This document shows positions 16,485 through 24,847 of a DNA stretch of 64,000 nt, piece by piece (the first letter of the stretch is position 1; every line of letters starts with the position of its first letter). The translations under genes and the position numbers were made by a program. The notes below the pieces were generated by a model. It was given only the letters and a program-made list of their open reading frames with translations. It was not told the origin of the DNA and searched no databases. The stretch is taken from the IMG/VR virus record IMGVR_UViG_3300042090_002485, positions 62,001 to 126,000 of that record; one strand, given 5' to 3'. Origin of the DNA: a virus.

Positions 16485-17051
16485 ATGCCCTTCCTGCCGT
16501 TGAACGACCACAAGCTGTTCTTCTTCGACTGCGAGACCGGGGGCCTGGACCCGTCCAAGACCGACATGGTCGAGGTTGCCTGCGTGGTCACCGACCCGAC
16601 AGGGCGCAACATCCTGTCGGAGTACCACGCTCGCGTGTTCCCGCGGCGGCCGGTCGAGGCGAAGGCGGCGTCGATCAACGGCTATAACGAGGAGAAGTGG
16701 GCCGAGGACGCCGTGACAATCGACGTCGCGATGGTCAAGCTGCTCGAGCGGGCGAAGGACTGCTTGTTCTGCTCGCACAACACCCCGTTCGACTGGGGCT
16801 ACTTCTCGACAGCGATGCTGGAGCGCGGCGGGCGTTGGCGGGGCGACTACCACCGCATCGACACGGTGGCGCTCGCGACGCCGCTGCTCAAGGCCGGCAA
16901 GGTCATCGACTTGAAGCTCGGCACGCTGTGCGACCACTTCAGCATCGACAAGGGCGAGCCGCACCGGGCGATGAGCGACGCGCGGGCGTGCCATCAGCTC
17001 TACCTGAAGCTGATGGACATCTACGCCCCGCTATTCGTGCGCGCGCCGTAG
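16485..17051 (+). CDS. DnaQ-like 3'-5' exonuclease (DEDDh)
   Basis: A 188-aa exonuclease of the RNase T/DnaQ superfamily. Exo I is FFFDCETGG (D15, E17), Exo II is SHNTPFDWGYF, and Exo III is H-R-A-M-S-D-A, giving the DEDDh set. The length matches stand-alone DnaQ/RNase T-type enzymes. Because the polymerase already has its own proofreading domain, this enzyme more likely serves repair, RNA turnover or degradation of host DNA. An AGAGGA ribosome binding site precedes the ATG. The TAG stop abuts the convergent terminase stop (TAGCTA). Confidence 0.9.
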   Translation: MPFLPLNDHKLFFFDCETGGLDPSKTDMVEVACVVTDPTGRNILSEYHARVFPRRPVEAKAASINGYNEEKWAEDAVTIDVAMVKLLERAKDCLFCSHNTPFDWGYFSTAMLERGGRWRGDYHRIDTVALATPLLKAGKVIDLKLGTLCDHFSIDKGEPHRAMSDARACHQLYLKLMDIYAPLFVRAP

Positions 17052-19769
17052 CTACGTGAAGCGCAAGTTGCCGCTTAGGACACCGTTGGCGAGCCAGCCG
17101 AAGACCTGGGCGTGAAGCGAGTCGTCGGGCATGGTCGGGGAGTGGCGCCAGACCCTGCGCCCGGCGTGCGTGACCTCCTCGTAGACGTTGAGGATGTCGT
17201 TGATGGCTGGCTGCGCGTCCGACAGGCGCGGGAAGATGACCTGCTTGTGCAAGAGCTGACGGGCGTAATTGTCGATCATCGTCGTGCGGTCGACGTGGTA
17301 GGCCAGCGTCGAGGGGTTCCAGGTCTCCATCGGCTTGGACAGGTTCAGGTAGCGGAACGCGAGCACACGATGGTCACCGAGCCGCTGACGTAGGAACGAG
17401 TTGGCCAACATGCCCTCGCCCGCGTCGGCGCCGACCATCTCGACGCCCCACTTGTTGCACAGCTCGACGATCTCGTCGATCCAGCCCACGGCGTGGCCGT
17501 TCGGGAAGATCTTCGACGTCAGGGTGCGGAGCCGTCCGTCGGCCTGCTGACCCCAGATGTGGAGCACGGTGCGGGATTTGTAAAGCCCTTCGCTGCCTTT
17601 GACTTCGCCGCCGCCACCCGACCAGTCAACGCCCGCCGTCGTGCGGACGATGCCCTTCTTCGCGCCGGGCTGCGGCAATCGTTCGATGACGAGCTTCTCG
17701 TCACACAACGATTCGAGGACCTCCTTGGTCAGGAGGCGCACGCCGGTCGACGTGCTCACGCCGATGCACTCGTTCAAGAACTTGGACTCGCCGTAGAGTG
17801 GCGAGTTCATCTTGTAGAGCAGCTTGTCCCAACGCTCGACAGCACGGTCGAAGCCTTCGCTGCCGGGAACCCACGCGGCGGGCACGTCCGTCGGCATGAT
17901 GGCCTGGCTAACGTGGAAGCCCTTGATGCTCGCCCCGGGCACCATGTCGACCCACTTGCCCGCCCGCGGGTTCAGTAGGTGGCCGCACGAGACGCAGATC
18001 AGACCCTTCTTGCCGAGCGCCTTGACGCCGTCGACGAACGTCCACTTGCTGCAACCGTCGCACCGCATACACCACTCGGTCTGGGTCGACAGCGACCACA
18101 GGACCTCGATGGTGTTCTCCATCGTCTTGGGCGTGCCCGCGTACGCCGAGTACTGGTAGTTCGAGCGGGCCATGCACTCCTCGATGACGGGGATGACGGC
18201 CTCGTAGAGCATGTCCTGGATCTCGTCGAAGCACTGACCCGCGATTATCGGTCGTTGATCGACCCCGCCGCGCACGATGGGCCGATGATGCGGCACCGTG
18301 AAGCAGTAGACCGGTTCGTTGACGACTTCTTCAACAGACACGCGTCGCTTGGTCGCATATTCAGATCGCCAGAACACGGCGTGCGACTCGGCGTACGCCT
18401 GCACCTCGTAGAGGGGAAGTGGCGGTCCGCCAGGGCGCTGCGGCATCTGCCGCGTGTGTACGACCGCAGGGCGCCCGAGCAGCGCCCAGGCGCGATGCAC
18501 GTCGTCGGCCAGGCGACGCGACCGCGTTCGCAGCGTGCCGTGGTCCCACCGGTCGATCACGATACTCGCGTCACCTTGGTAAAGAGCCCGCAGCAGGGAT
18601 GGCAGCAGTGCCGGGTGCTCGAAGAACACGGCTGGGATGTACTTGCTGAAGCTGTTCCCCAAGGGCGCGACGTACTGACAAACCTGCGAGGACGCGATTA
18701 CGTAGGTGTGTTTGACGACGCGCCCTTTCTTGGTCTGACGCGACGACGGCTGCCGCGAGTACGTGAACCCGCAGCGACGCAGGCAGTCCTCGATGTCGAG
18801 ACTGTATCGGGATGCGTTCTGCGTGATGATGGCACTACCGTTCCGGCGCACTCCCTTCGTCCGGCGCCAAGAAACGTGGCCCTCCGCAAGGTACCAGCCC
18901 ATGAACTCAGAGAAGGCGCGCGCGTCGACATCGACCGGCGAGCGGCTCGTCGCGTAACCAATGGAACTGCCGGGCACGTGGATGACGACAGGCGGGGCAT
19001 CGTCGATGCGACACGCGCTTGTCATCTTGAAGCCCATGCGTTCAGTGCGTGCGATGTCCAGCGCGGAAGCGAATTGCCAGACATCTGGTGTCTTGTAGCG
19101 CGGGCCCGTCTTTACGCGAAAGTTGACCCACATCTTGTGGTCCCCGGTCACGCGAAGGTCCATCCCGGCGTGGTGAAACTTGACCATCTGACCGGTGTAC
19201 GGCAACGCGAAGAGCTTCGACGGACGGTGCCACCGGATACAGCCCTCGTCATCTACATCAGCGACTTCGTCTGCGAGGGTCAGGTCTTTGACGCAGCGCC
19301 AGCCGGCACGCGTAAGCACTTGAGCGCTCGCGTCGAAGCAGCACCGGTCTGCCGAGTAACCACGAGCGCGGTCCGGGTCGTCCATGGCGTACGTGAACGC
19401 CATCTCCGACCCGTTCTTGAGCATGCGCAACAGGACGTTGTCGATCGACTCCGGGCCGACGAACGCCTTCCGCACGTCGGGGCTGTACGCCAGGATCTTG
19501 GCGACGCGGGTGTGCGAGAACTTCCGCGTTTGCTCCTGGGTCGGCGAAATGTAGTACGACCTGAACGGCGCGGACGCGATGGCCTCGGCGATCATGAACG
19601 CCGCAAGCGTCGTCGACTTGGTGACCTGGCGCCCGGTCTTCAGCAGCAGGCGCGAGTAGTTGCCGTCGAACACGGCCTGGAACATCGGGTAGTCCGCCAG
19701 TGACAGCGGCTTGCCGTCGACGTAGAACAACCCCTGCGCGATGGTGGAGCGATAAACCTCTTCCGACAT
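17052..19769 (-). CDS. terL: terminase large subunit interrupted by an intein
   Basis: A 905-aa precursor. The mature terminase would be 536 aa. Its ATPase has a P-loop-like GRQVTKST at 46-53 and a Walker B CFDEIQDM that is created only after splicing. A zinc ribbon (CMRCDGC ... CVSCG) follows, then an RNase H-fold nuclease with acids in GVDWSGG, GADAGEG and PDDSLHAQ. The intein occupies residues 144-512. TerL cuts and pumps concatemeric DNA into proheads at the portal. The zinc ribbon between ATPase and nuclease resembles GpA-type terminases. It is transcribed alone on the - strand, divergent from the MoxR gene across 37 bp and with a weak Shine-Dalgarno. Confidence 0.92.
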   Translation of the reverse strand: MSEEVYRSTIAQGLFYVDGKPLSLADYPMFQAVFDGNYSRLLLKTGRQVTKSTTLAAFMIAEAIASAPFRSYYISPTQEQTRKFSHTRVAKILAYSPDVRKAFVGPESIDNVLLRMLKNGSEMAFTYAMDDPDRARGYSADRCCFDASAQVLTRAGWRCVKDLTLADEVADVDDEGCIRWHRPSKLFALPYTGQMVKFHHAGMDLRVTGDHKMWVNFRVKTGPRYKTPDVWQFASALDIARTERMGFKMTSACRIDDAPPVVIHVPGSSIGYATSRSPVDVDARAFSEFMGWYLAEGHVSWRRTKGVRRNGSAIITQNASRYSLDIEDCLRRCGFTYSRQPSSRQTKKGRVVKHTYVIASSQVCQYVAPLGNSFSKYIPAVFFEHPALLPSLLRALYQGDASIVIDRWDHGTLRTRSRRLADDVHRAWALLGRPAVVHTRQMPQRPGGPPLPLYEVQAYAESHAVFWRSEYATKRRVSVEEVVNEPVYCFTVPHHRPIVRGGVDQRPIIAGQCFDEIQDMLYEAVIPVIEECMARSNYQYSAYAGTPKTMENTIEVLWSLSTQTEWCMRCDGCSKWTFVDGVKALGKKGLICVSCGHLLNPRAGKWVDMVPGASIKGFHVSQAIMPTDVPAAWVPGSEGFDRAVERWDKLLYKMNSPLYGESKFLNECIGVSTSTGVRLLTKEVLESLCDEKLVIERLPQPGAKKGIVRTTAGVDWSGGGGEVKGSEGLYKSRTVLHIWGQQADGRLRTLTSKIFPNGHAVGWIDEIVELCNKWGVEMVGADAGEGMLANSFLRQRLGDHRVLAFRYLNLSKPMETWNPSTLAYHVDRTTMIDNYARQLLHKQVIFPRLSDAQPAINDILNVYEEVTHAGRRVWRHSPTMPDDSLHAQVFGWLANGVLSGNLRFT
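18234..19340 (-). mobile_element. LAGLIDADG intein in TerL Walker B
   Basis: A 369-aa protein intron. Block A starts CFDASAQVLTRAGWRCVKDL. Block B has the T-G-D-H motif (208-211). Two dodecapeptides of a LAGLIDADG homing endonuclease are FMGWYLAEGH (289-298) and LLRALYQGDA (392-401). Block F is PVYCFTVPHHRPIVRGG. The intein ends in A-G-Q before Cys+1 (CFDEIQ). The terminal Gln and the lack of the usual penultimate His are non-canonical but known in some inteins. Both junctions carry the same 10 bp (plus strand CGTCGAAGCA at 18224-18233 and 19331-19340). Confidence 0.9.
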
Positions 19770-19806
19770 ACAGCTAGCAACTCAAATCTTCCGAAGGAAT
19801 TCGACC

Positions 19807-21081
19807 ATGAGCAAGACCGAAACGCCGAAGGCCGCCGACGATACGTTCGCCTCCAAGCTCGGCATCAAGATGTGCACGCCGAGCCAGTACGAGGAGCAGA
19901 TCCTCCTGCGCGCGGGCACGCCCGACGTCGCGTGCGCGATCGGCCCGTCCGGCATCGGCAAGACCGCCATCCCCAAGCAGGTGGCGGCAGGGCGGAACAA
20001 GGGCAAGGGTGTGCCGTACTGCGCGCTGTTCATGCCGACCGCGACGCAGGAGGGCTTCTTCATCCCGACCACCGCGCAGGACACCAAGGTCTTCTTCGAC
20101 CAGCGCATCCCGCGCACGTTCCAGAAGCTCCTCGAGCACGGCGAGGCGATGGACAAGAAGTACGGCGAGGGCAAGGTTCCCAAGGACCTGTGCCCGATCC
20201 TCGCCATCGAGGAGCTGAACCGCGCCTCGGACAAGTCGGTCACGCGTGCCGCGTTCGTGCTCATCGGTGATCGGATGATCGGCGACGTGCACCTGCCGTC
20301 CTGCGTGCAGATCGTCGCGACCATGAACCCGTCCGGTGCGGGCTTCGTCGTCAACGAGTTCGAGAAGGACCACGCGATGCGGCGCCGGCTCTGCTGCTTC
20401 GGCGTCCAGCACAGCTACGGCGACTTCATGAAGTACGCCCAGAGCGCGAAGTTCCATCCCAAGGTGATCGCGTTCCTCGGTGCGACGCCGTCGTTCGCGT
20501 ACGATGAGACTGCGCAGCTGGCAGGCAAGGCGTTCGCGTGCCCGGCGACCTGGGAGGTGGCGTCCAGGACGTGCTACCAGCTCGACGCCGCCAAGATCCC
20601 GTTGACCGCCCCGACCGCGGAGATCGCGCTCGCTGGTTCGATCGGTGAGGCCGCCGCGCTGGCGTTCGGCGAGTTCGCCAAGGACCACACGCTGCTGGTC
20701 ACGCCGCAGGACGTGCTCGACACCTACGCCGTCGGCAGCGAGGCGCAGCGACGGTTCAAGGCCTACCTCACCGAAGACGGTGGTCGGTTCGACAAGATCT
20801 CCGAGCTGGTCACGGGTGTCGTCGTCCGCATCTTCGCGGACACCAAGCGCCCGGCCGAGTCCATCGCCAAGCAGACGGCGCTGTTCATCAGCGACCTGCC
20901 CGCCGAGATCACGATGTCGATGATGAGCAAGCTGGCCGAGGAATCGGGGCGCGTGGGCAGCGACGCGAAGAGCTACTTGACCCGCATCAACCAGCTGTGG
21001 GCTGCGGACCCGATCTACACCGAGGCGCTGACCCGGCTCGACGCGGCCCGCCGCGCCGCGTCCAAGAAGGACGCTGGCTAG
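19807..21081 (+). CDS. MoxR/CobS-type AAA+ ATPase
   Basis: A 424-aa AAA+ ATPase. Walker A is GPSGIGKT (46-53), Walker B is ILAIEELNRA (E135/E136), sensor 1 is VATMNPSG, and an RRR arginine-finger segment follows. This is the MoxR/RavA/CobS clade, whose members act with VWA-domain partners to remodel protein complexes or insert metals. A VWA/metallopeptidase gene follows at 22772 after two reverse-strand genes. GAAGGA precedes the ATG. CobS-like annotation is common for phage homologues, and a B12-dependent RNR is encoded 7 kb away, but a cobaltochelatase role is only an inference. Confidence 0.87.
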   Translation: MSKTETPKAADDTFASKLGIKMCTPSQYEEQILLRAGTPDVACAIGPSGIGKTAIPKQVAAGRNKGKGVPYCALFMPTATQEGFFIPTTAQDTKVFFDQRIPRTFQKLLEHGEAMDKKYGEGKVPKDLCPILAIEELNRASDKSVTRAAFVLIGDRMIGDVHLPSCVQIVATMNPSGAGFVVNEFEKDHAMRRRLCCFGVQHSYGDFMKYAQSAKFHPKVIAFLGATPSFAYDETAQLAGKAFACPATWEVASRTCYQLDAAKIPLTAPTAEIALAGSIGEAAALAFGEFAKDHTLLVTPQDVLDTYAVGSEAQRRFKAYLTEDGGRFDKISELVTGVVVRIFADTKRPAESIAKQTALFISDLPAEITMSMMSKLAEESGRVGSDAKSYLTRINQLWAADPIYTEALTRLDAARRAASKKDAG

Positions 21082-21095
21082 GCGCGGTGCCGGCG

Positions 21096-21755
21096 TCACG
21101 CGACTCCGGCGAGGTCCTGCTGCGCCTTGCTGCGCCGTCCTTGGACGCGCAGCTCGACGGCCGCCAGGCGCGCGATCTGAACGTCCTCAGGCGTCTCGCC
21201 CAGCGAGAGTTGCGTGAGGTGCTCGGCGCTGACGCGACTCCACCGTGCGCGCACGGCCTCGAGCAAAGTGCGGTCGGGCGCGTTCTCACGGTCAAGCGCG
21301 ACCTGGGCAAAGTCGAGCGTCGCGGGCGCCAGAACGAAGCCCGCTCGGTGCAGGACGACACCCGCGTAGCCGCGCGGCTCGGAGCCGAACTCCCACGTCG
21401 CGTTGTGGGCGTCGCGGATGACCCAGGCGGCTTCGACGACAGCCCACGCCATCTGTGCGGGTGTCGCTTCCTCGAGGATGTCAGGGTTGCCGGGCACGTT
21501 ATCGAACGCCAGCGCTGTTTTCTCGAACACGACGCCATCCCAGTAGAACGCCGGCACGGTGAGCAACGCGTGCGCGGCCATGAGCTTGGCGCGGTTGCCT
21601 GCCGGGACGTCAACGCCGCGGTGCTGCAGTTCCAGCCACACCGATTCGGGCTCCCAGGTGACGACGTCGCCCAGGAGAACGCGCGCAGCACGCGCCAGAC
21701 CGACGGCGGTTGCGCCCTCATCGCGGAAGAGCGCAGCTGCGCGTTCGGTCGACAC
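21096..21755 (-). CDS. hypothetical protein (219 aa)
   Basis: A 219-aa protein with a GTG start 4 nt behind the stop of the upstream - strand gene. It is helix-rich, with a central WDGVVFEKTALAFDNVPGNPD stretch and a C-terminal Arg/Lys/Gln tail. It has no signal peptide, membrane segment or recognised catalytic motif. It forms a two-gene - strand unit inserted between the MoxR and VWA genes and converges on MoxR with a 14-bp gap. It could be a virion or accessory protein; function unknown. Confidence 0.65.
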   Translation of the reverse strand: MSTERAAALFRDEGATAVGLARAARVLLGDVVTWEPESVWLELQHRGVDVPAGNRAKLMAAHALLTVPAFYWDGVVFEKTALAFDNVPGNPDILEEATPAQMAWAVVEAAWVIRDAHNATWEFGSEPRGYAGVVLHRAGFVLAPATLDFAQVALDRENAPDRTLLEAVRARWSRVSAEHLTQLSLGETPEDVQIARLAAVELRVQGRRSKAQQDLAGVA

Positions 21756-21758
21756 GGC

Positions 21759-22748
21759 TCAGCGCATCTGCGCGGAGAGCACGCGCTGCATGTCGGCGGG
21801 AAGCGTGTCGAGCACGGCGGCGAGTCGGACTGGGTCCATCTGACCGGCGCCGTCGGAAGCCTCGCGGACGATGTCGTCGCCGAGCACGTCGGCGTAGAAG
21901 CTCGACGGGTAGGCCGCGAGCTGGTGCATCGGCATGAACCGGCCCGCGAGCGTCGCGCCCGGGCCTGCCACCTTGGTCGTGTTGAACACGGTCATGAGCG
22001 GGTCGGGGAGACGCTTGCCCCAGTGCTGGGAAAGCCCAGAGGCTTGGTCCAGCTCGTCGAGCGCGTCAGCGAGCTTGACCTGGGTCTCGCGGTCACGGAC
22101 TTCAGCAGGGAGCCGGCGCGCGGCCGCGGCGAGCTTGGTGTAGCCGTCTTTGTGCTCGACCGGCGCCGCCTCGGCGCGCGCGCCGAGCCAGTCGACGAGC
22201 TGCTGGCGATCGGTGGCGGTCAGGCCCGCGAGCTTGAGCGTCTCGGCACGCAGCTGCACGCCGTGGAACGCCGCCTTCTTGACGAGGTTGCCGGCGGCGA
22301 ACGCGCGGTGCGCAGCGGTGAGCTTGCCGCCCTCGTTGCGGAGCTTCTCCTCGGCGGTCTTGACGCTCTCGGCGTCGGTGACGCGGAGCCGGCGGATGTC
22401 GGGGAGGAGGTACTCGTCATTCGTCGGAAGAGTGGTCGCCGCGACCTTTGGCCGCGTGAACAGCGACTCGTCGACGCCATAGACGTCACAGGCCTGCTTG
22501 AGCGTATCGTCGACGTGGGCCGGCACGCCGGGCACGCCCTCACGGTAGGCCCGCGACATCATCGTGTGCTCACGGCAGTGAATCGGGAAGGCGCGCTTCT
22601 CGGGCCACGCGAAGGCCGTATCGGGCAGGCTGTCGACCTCGCCCGTGTCCACGTCGAAATCTGCAAGCGCAGCGGCGAGCTTGGGCCGGTCGGCCACGCG
22701 CCGCACCAGGTGTGCCATGACGGGGTCCGAGAATTGATCCACGACCAT
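21759..22748 (-). CDS. hypothetical protein (329 aa)
   Basis: The start chosen, MVVDQFSDPVMAHLV, leaves a 23-bp gap to the divergent VWA gene. A longer frame exists, but it would run into that gene. The protein has an FPIHCREHTMMSRAYREG segment, a long helical middle (KTAEEKLRNEGGKLTAAHRAF onward) and a C-terminal MPMHQLAAYPSSFYADVLG region. No family is recognised. The sequence character (large, helical, no enzyme motifs) would suit a virion or head-associated protein, but that is speculative. No clear Shine-Dalgarno is seen. Confidence 0.65.
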   Translation of the reverse strand: MVVDQFSDPVMAHLVRRVADRPKLAAALADFDVDTGEVDSLPDTAFAWPEKRAFPIHCREHTMMSRAYREGVPGVPAHVDDTLKQACDVYGVDESLFTRPKVAATTLPTNDEYLLPDIRRLRVTDAESVKTAEEKLRNEGGKLTAAHRAFAAGNLVKKAAFHGVQLRAETLKLAGLTATDRQQLVDWLGARAEAAPVEHKDGYTKLAAAARRLPAEVRDRETQVKLADALDELDQASGLSQHWGKRLPDPLMTVFNTTKVAGPGATLAGRFMPMHQLAAYPSSFYADVLGDDIVREASDGAGQMDPVRLAAVLDTLPADMQRVLSAQMR

Positions 22749-22771
22749 GTTGAAATGATAGGGGATCCGCG

Positions 22772-24280
22772 ATGCTAACCAAACTGTCTGAGTTCTTCGT
22801 CTACATGCTGGTCCGCAAGGGGTTCTACGGCCGGCTCGCATCCAGCATGACCCGCGTTGCGACCAACCGCATCCCGACCCTGGCCGTCGGCATGCGCGAT
22901 GGACGCATCACGCTGTTCTACAATCCGACGTTCCTCGACGGCCTGTCGTACAAGGCCGCAGCGTTCATCCTCGAGCACGAGATGATGCACGTCATCCTCG
23001 ACCACATCCCGAGGTTCCTCGAGCTGCTTGCGGTGTGTCCAACGGACCAGGACCGTGTCAAGGCGGCCGCGGTCTACAACATCGCAATGGACGCGCCGAT
23101 CAACGACCTGTTGCGCGGCCACGAGGGCTTCCAGGAGGCTGACGACTACACCAAGCAGTACGTCCTCACCGAAGTCAGGAAGCGAACTGGCGACGAGACG
23201 AGCCAGCCGCACGAGAAGGACGGCATGGTGCTGCCCGAGCGCTTTGAGCTGCCGGTGAGTGGTTCGTTCGAGGACTACCTCTGGGTGCTGATGCAGCGCG
23301 TACACATCGTCGAAATCGCAATCCAGCTGGTCGGTGGCTCGAACCATCAGATGTGGATCCAGGGCGGCGCAGGCGAGGGTGACCAGCCGGGCAACAAACA
23401 GGGCGAGAGCGACGGCGAGCAGGACGGCGACGGCCAGCAACCTGGCGGCAAGGGCAAGGGCAAGGACGGCAAGAAGGGGCCCGTGGACTACATCTTCGGC
23501 GACGCTGCCGAAGGCGTGTCCGCCGGTGACCTGTTGTCCCAGGCGCACAACGCGCGCCAGCACCTCAAGAACACGCTGCGCTCCGTCGTGCGCTCGAACG
23601 GAGGGCTGGGCCGTGGGCTCCTGCCTGGCAACCTCGAGGAGTGGCTCGAGGCCTACCTCGCTGACCCGGTGATGCCGTGGTGGGAGATCTTCTCAACGCG
23701 GGCGAAGATGTCGCGGGCATCGAAGCAGCGGCGTTCGGTCGCGTTGCCCAACCGCATGCTGCTCGGCCTGGCCGAGGAGGACGACCGCGTCATCCCGACG
23801 CCCGGCAAGACCCGCGACAAGTCGTGGCGTGTGTTCGCCATGGTCGACACGTCGGGGTCAATGGACACCGAGTCGCTACGCATCTTCCAGAGCGAGCTGC
23901 ACGCCATGCTCTCCGTCGACGAGAACATGGAGGTCCGCTACATGCAGGGCGATGCCGCGGTGCACTTCGACCTGGTGCTCAAGACGGGAGACCCCATCCC
24001 GGGCAACATGATCGGGCGCGGCGGCACCGACTTCACGGCGTACTTCGAGTACATGAAGCAGTACTGCGATGACCCGGAAACGACGCCAGACATCGTCGTC
24101 GTCTACACCGACGGCTTCGCGCCGCCGATCGCGCCCGAGAGCCGGCTGTCCATCGAGATCCCGGTGATCTGGTTGGTCACGCCGCAGCACGCTACGCAGA
24201 TGGCAGACGGCTACGGCGAGATCATCGTGTGCGACCCGGAGCACAACGAGCGGTATCGGGACGAGGATGAAGCGGCGTGA
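22772..24280 (+). CDS. VWA-domain protein with N-terminal zinc-metallopeptidase-like domain
   Basis: A 502-aa protein. The N-terminal half has H69-E-M-M-H73 in a helix typical of the VWA-linked putative metallopeptidase family (DUF2201 type). A Gly/Lys/Gln/Asp-rich linker (about 205-237) follows. The C-terminal VWA domain has the MIDAS motif D359-T-S-G-S and later TDG (VYTDGFAPP). Such proteins pair with MoxR AAA+ ATPases like the one at 19807. AGGGGAT provides the ribosome binding site. Its stop overlaps the GTG of the next gene. It may act as a metal-dependent chaperone or CobT-like partner; whether the HExxH is proteolytic is unknown. Confidence 0.87.
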   Translation: MLTKLSEFFVYMLVRKGFYGRLASSMTRVATNRIPTLAVGMRDGRITLFYNPTFLDGLSYKAAAFILEHEMMHVILDHIPRFLELLAVCPTDQDRVKAAAVYNIAMDAPINDLLRGHEGFQEADDYTKQYVLTEVRKRTGDETSQPHEKDGMVLPERFELPVSGSFEDYLWVLMQRVHIVEIAIQLVGGSNHQMWIQGGAGEGDQPGNKQGESDGEQDGDGQQPGGKGKGKDGKKGPVDYIFGDAAEGVSAGDLLSQAHNARQHLKNTLRSVVRSNGGLGRGLLPGNLEEWLEAYLADPVMPWWEIFSTRAKMSRASKQRRSVALPNRMLLGLAEEDDRVIPTPGKTRDKSWRVFAMVDTSGSMDTESLRIFQSELHAMLSVDENMEVRYMQGDAAVHFDLVLKTGDPIPGNMIGRGGTDFTAYFEYMKQYCDDPETTPDIVVVYTDGFAPPIAPESRLSIEIPVIWLVTPQHATQMADGYGEIIVCDPEHNERYRDEDEAA

Positions 24281-24483
24281 GCCGTACTGCGTACGAGGGC
24301 CGCTGGGAAGATCAGTACGGAGTGGTTCACGCGGGTTGTTTCCTTCGAGAGGTAACACCAAATAAACGTCCAGTCGTCGGAACAGCATGCACGTCTTTAT
24401 CGGCCGGACGTGTACTTCAATTACATGAGCGTCCGAAACGGGCGCTAGTCACATGTGTGCTATGCGTCGCGAGCGGTTCGTAG
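24277..24483 (+). CDS. small Cys protein, VTCVxC family member 1
   Basis: A 68-aa protein with a GTG start overlapping the previous stop (GTGA). Pattern: D-Q-Y-G-V-V-H near residue 13, a single Cys mid-protein (TACTS), and C-terminal LVTCVLCVA. The same plan recurs in the next two genes, making three tandem paralogues. The region has lower GC than its surroundings. Conserved Cys/His positions suggest one zinc site per protein. Function unknown. Confidence 0.65.
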   Translation: MSRTAYEGRWEDQYGVVHAGCFLREVTPNKRPVVGTACTSLSAGRVLQLHERPKRALVTCVLCVASGS

Positions 24484-24659
24484 ACCAGGACGGCGTCGTT
24501 CACGGTTCCCTACGGTACCCTGCAAACGTCGGGTGCCTGACCATTGCGTGTGAGACGCAGCTCTATCGATATGGGCATTTTGAACGTCTAAAGGTCGACC
24601 AATGCGAAAACGAGCGCGTCGTAACATGCGTCCGATGCCTCGCCCTACTATCGTCCTGA
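24453..24659 (+). CDS. small Cys protein, VTCVxC family member 2
   Basis: A 68-aa paralogue: V-D-Q-D-G-V-V-H, TIACETQ and VVTCVRCLA. Its ATG (24453, or ATG 24462 three codons later) lies inside the sequence encoding VTCVLC of the previous gene, in another frame. The start of each paralogue is therefore embedded in the conserved Cys motif of the one before. No independent Shine-Dalgarno is visible, so translation is probably coupled. Confidence 0.6.
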   Translation: MCAMRRERFVDQDGVVHGSLRYPANVGCLTIACETQLYRYGHFERLKVDQCENERVVTCVRCLALLSS

Positions 24660-24847
24660 CTAGACACCTAGATGTTCATGGCGTCGTGCACTACAAGCAT
24701 GGCGGCTTGTTAACCATCACACTGTGCGGTCATGATCTTGACGGTATTTTTCGATTCAACGAAATCCTAACTTCCGCACCGGTCACATGCGTCCGGTGCA
24801 TCCATGAATTTCACGAATTCAACGAACCTCAGAAAGAGCAACCATGA
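24602..24847 (+). CDS. small Cys protein, VTCVxC family member 3
   Basis: An 81-aa paralogue with D-V-H-G-V-V-H, ITLCGHD and PVTCVRCIHEF. The likely real start is the ATG at 24635 (MPRPTIV), by alignment with its neighbours, again lying within the Cys-motif codons of the preceding gene. ATG 24602 is the longest possibility. Its end overlaps the start of the DUF932-like gene. Function unknown. Confidence 0.55.
   Translation: MRKRARRNMRPMPRPTIVLTRHLDVHGVVHYKHGGLLTITLCGHDLDGIFRFNEILTSAPVTCVRCIHEFHEFNEPQKEQP

Noticed and set aside
17979-19703. 574-aa open frame on the + strand
   Set aside because: Antisense to terL and its intein, whose motifs are unambiguous.
20997-22778. 593-aa open frame on the + strand
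   Set aside because: Antisense to the two - strand hypothetical genes. Its sequence is Arg/Gly/His-rich without motifs. The - strand frames have better composition and spacing, although they too are unrecognised.
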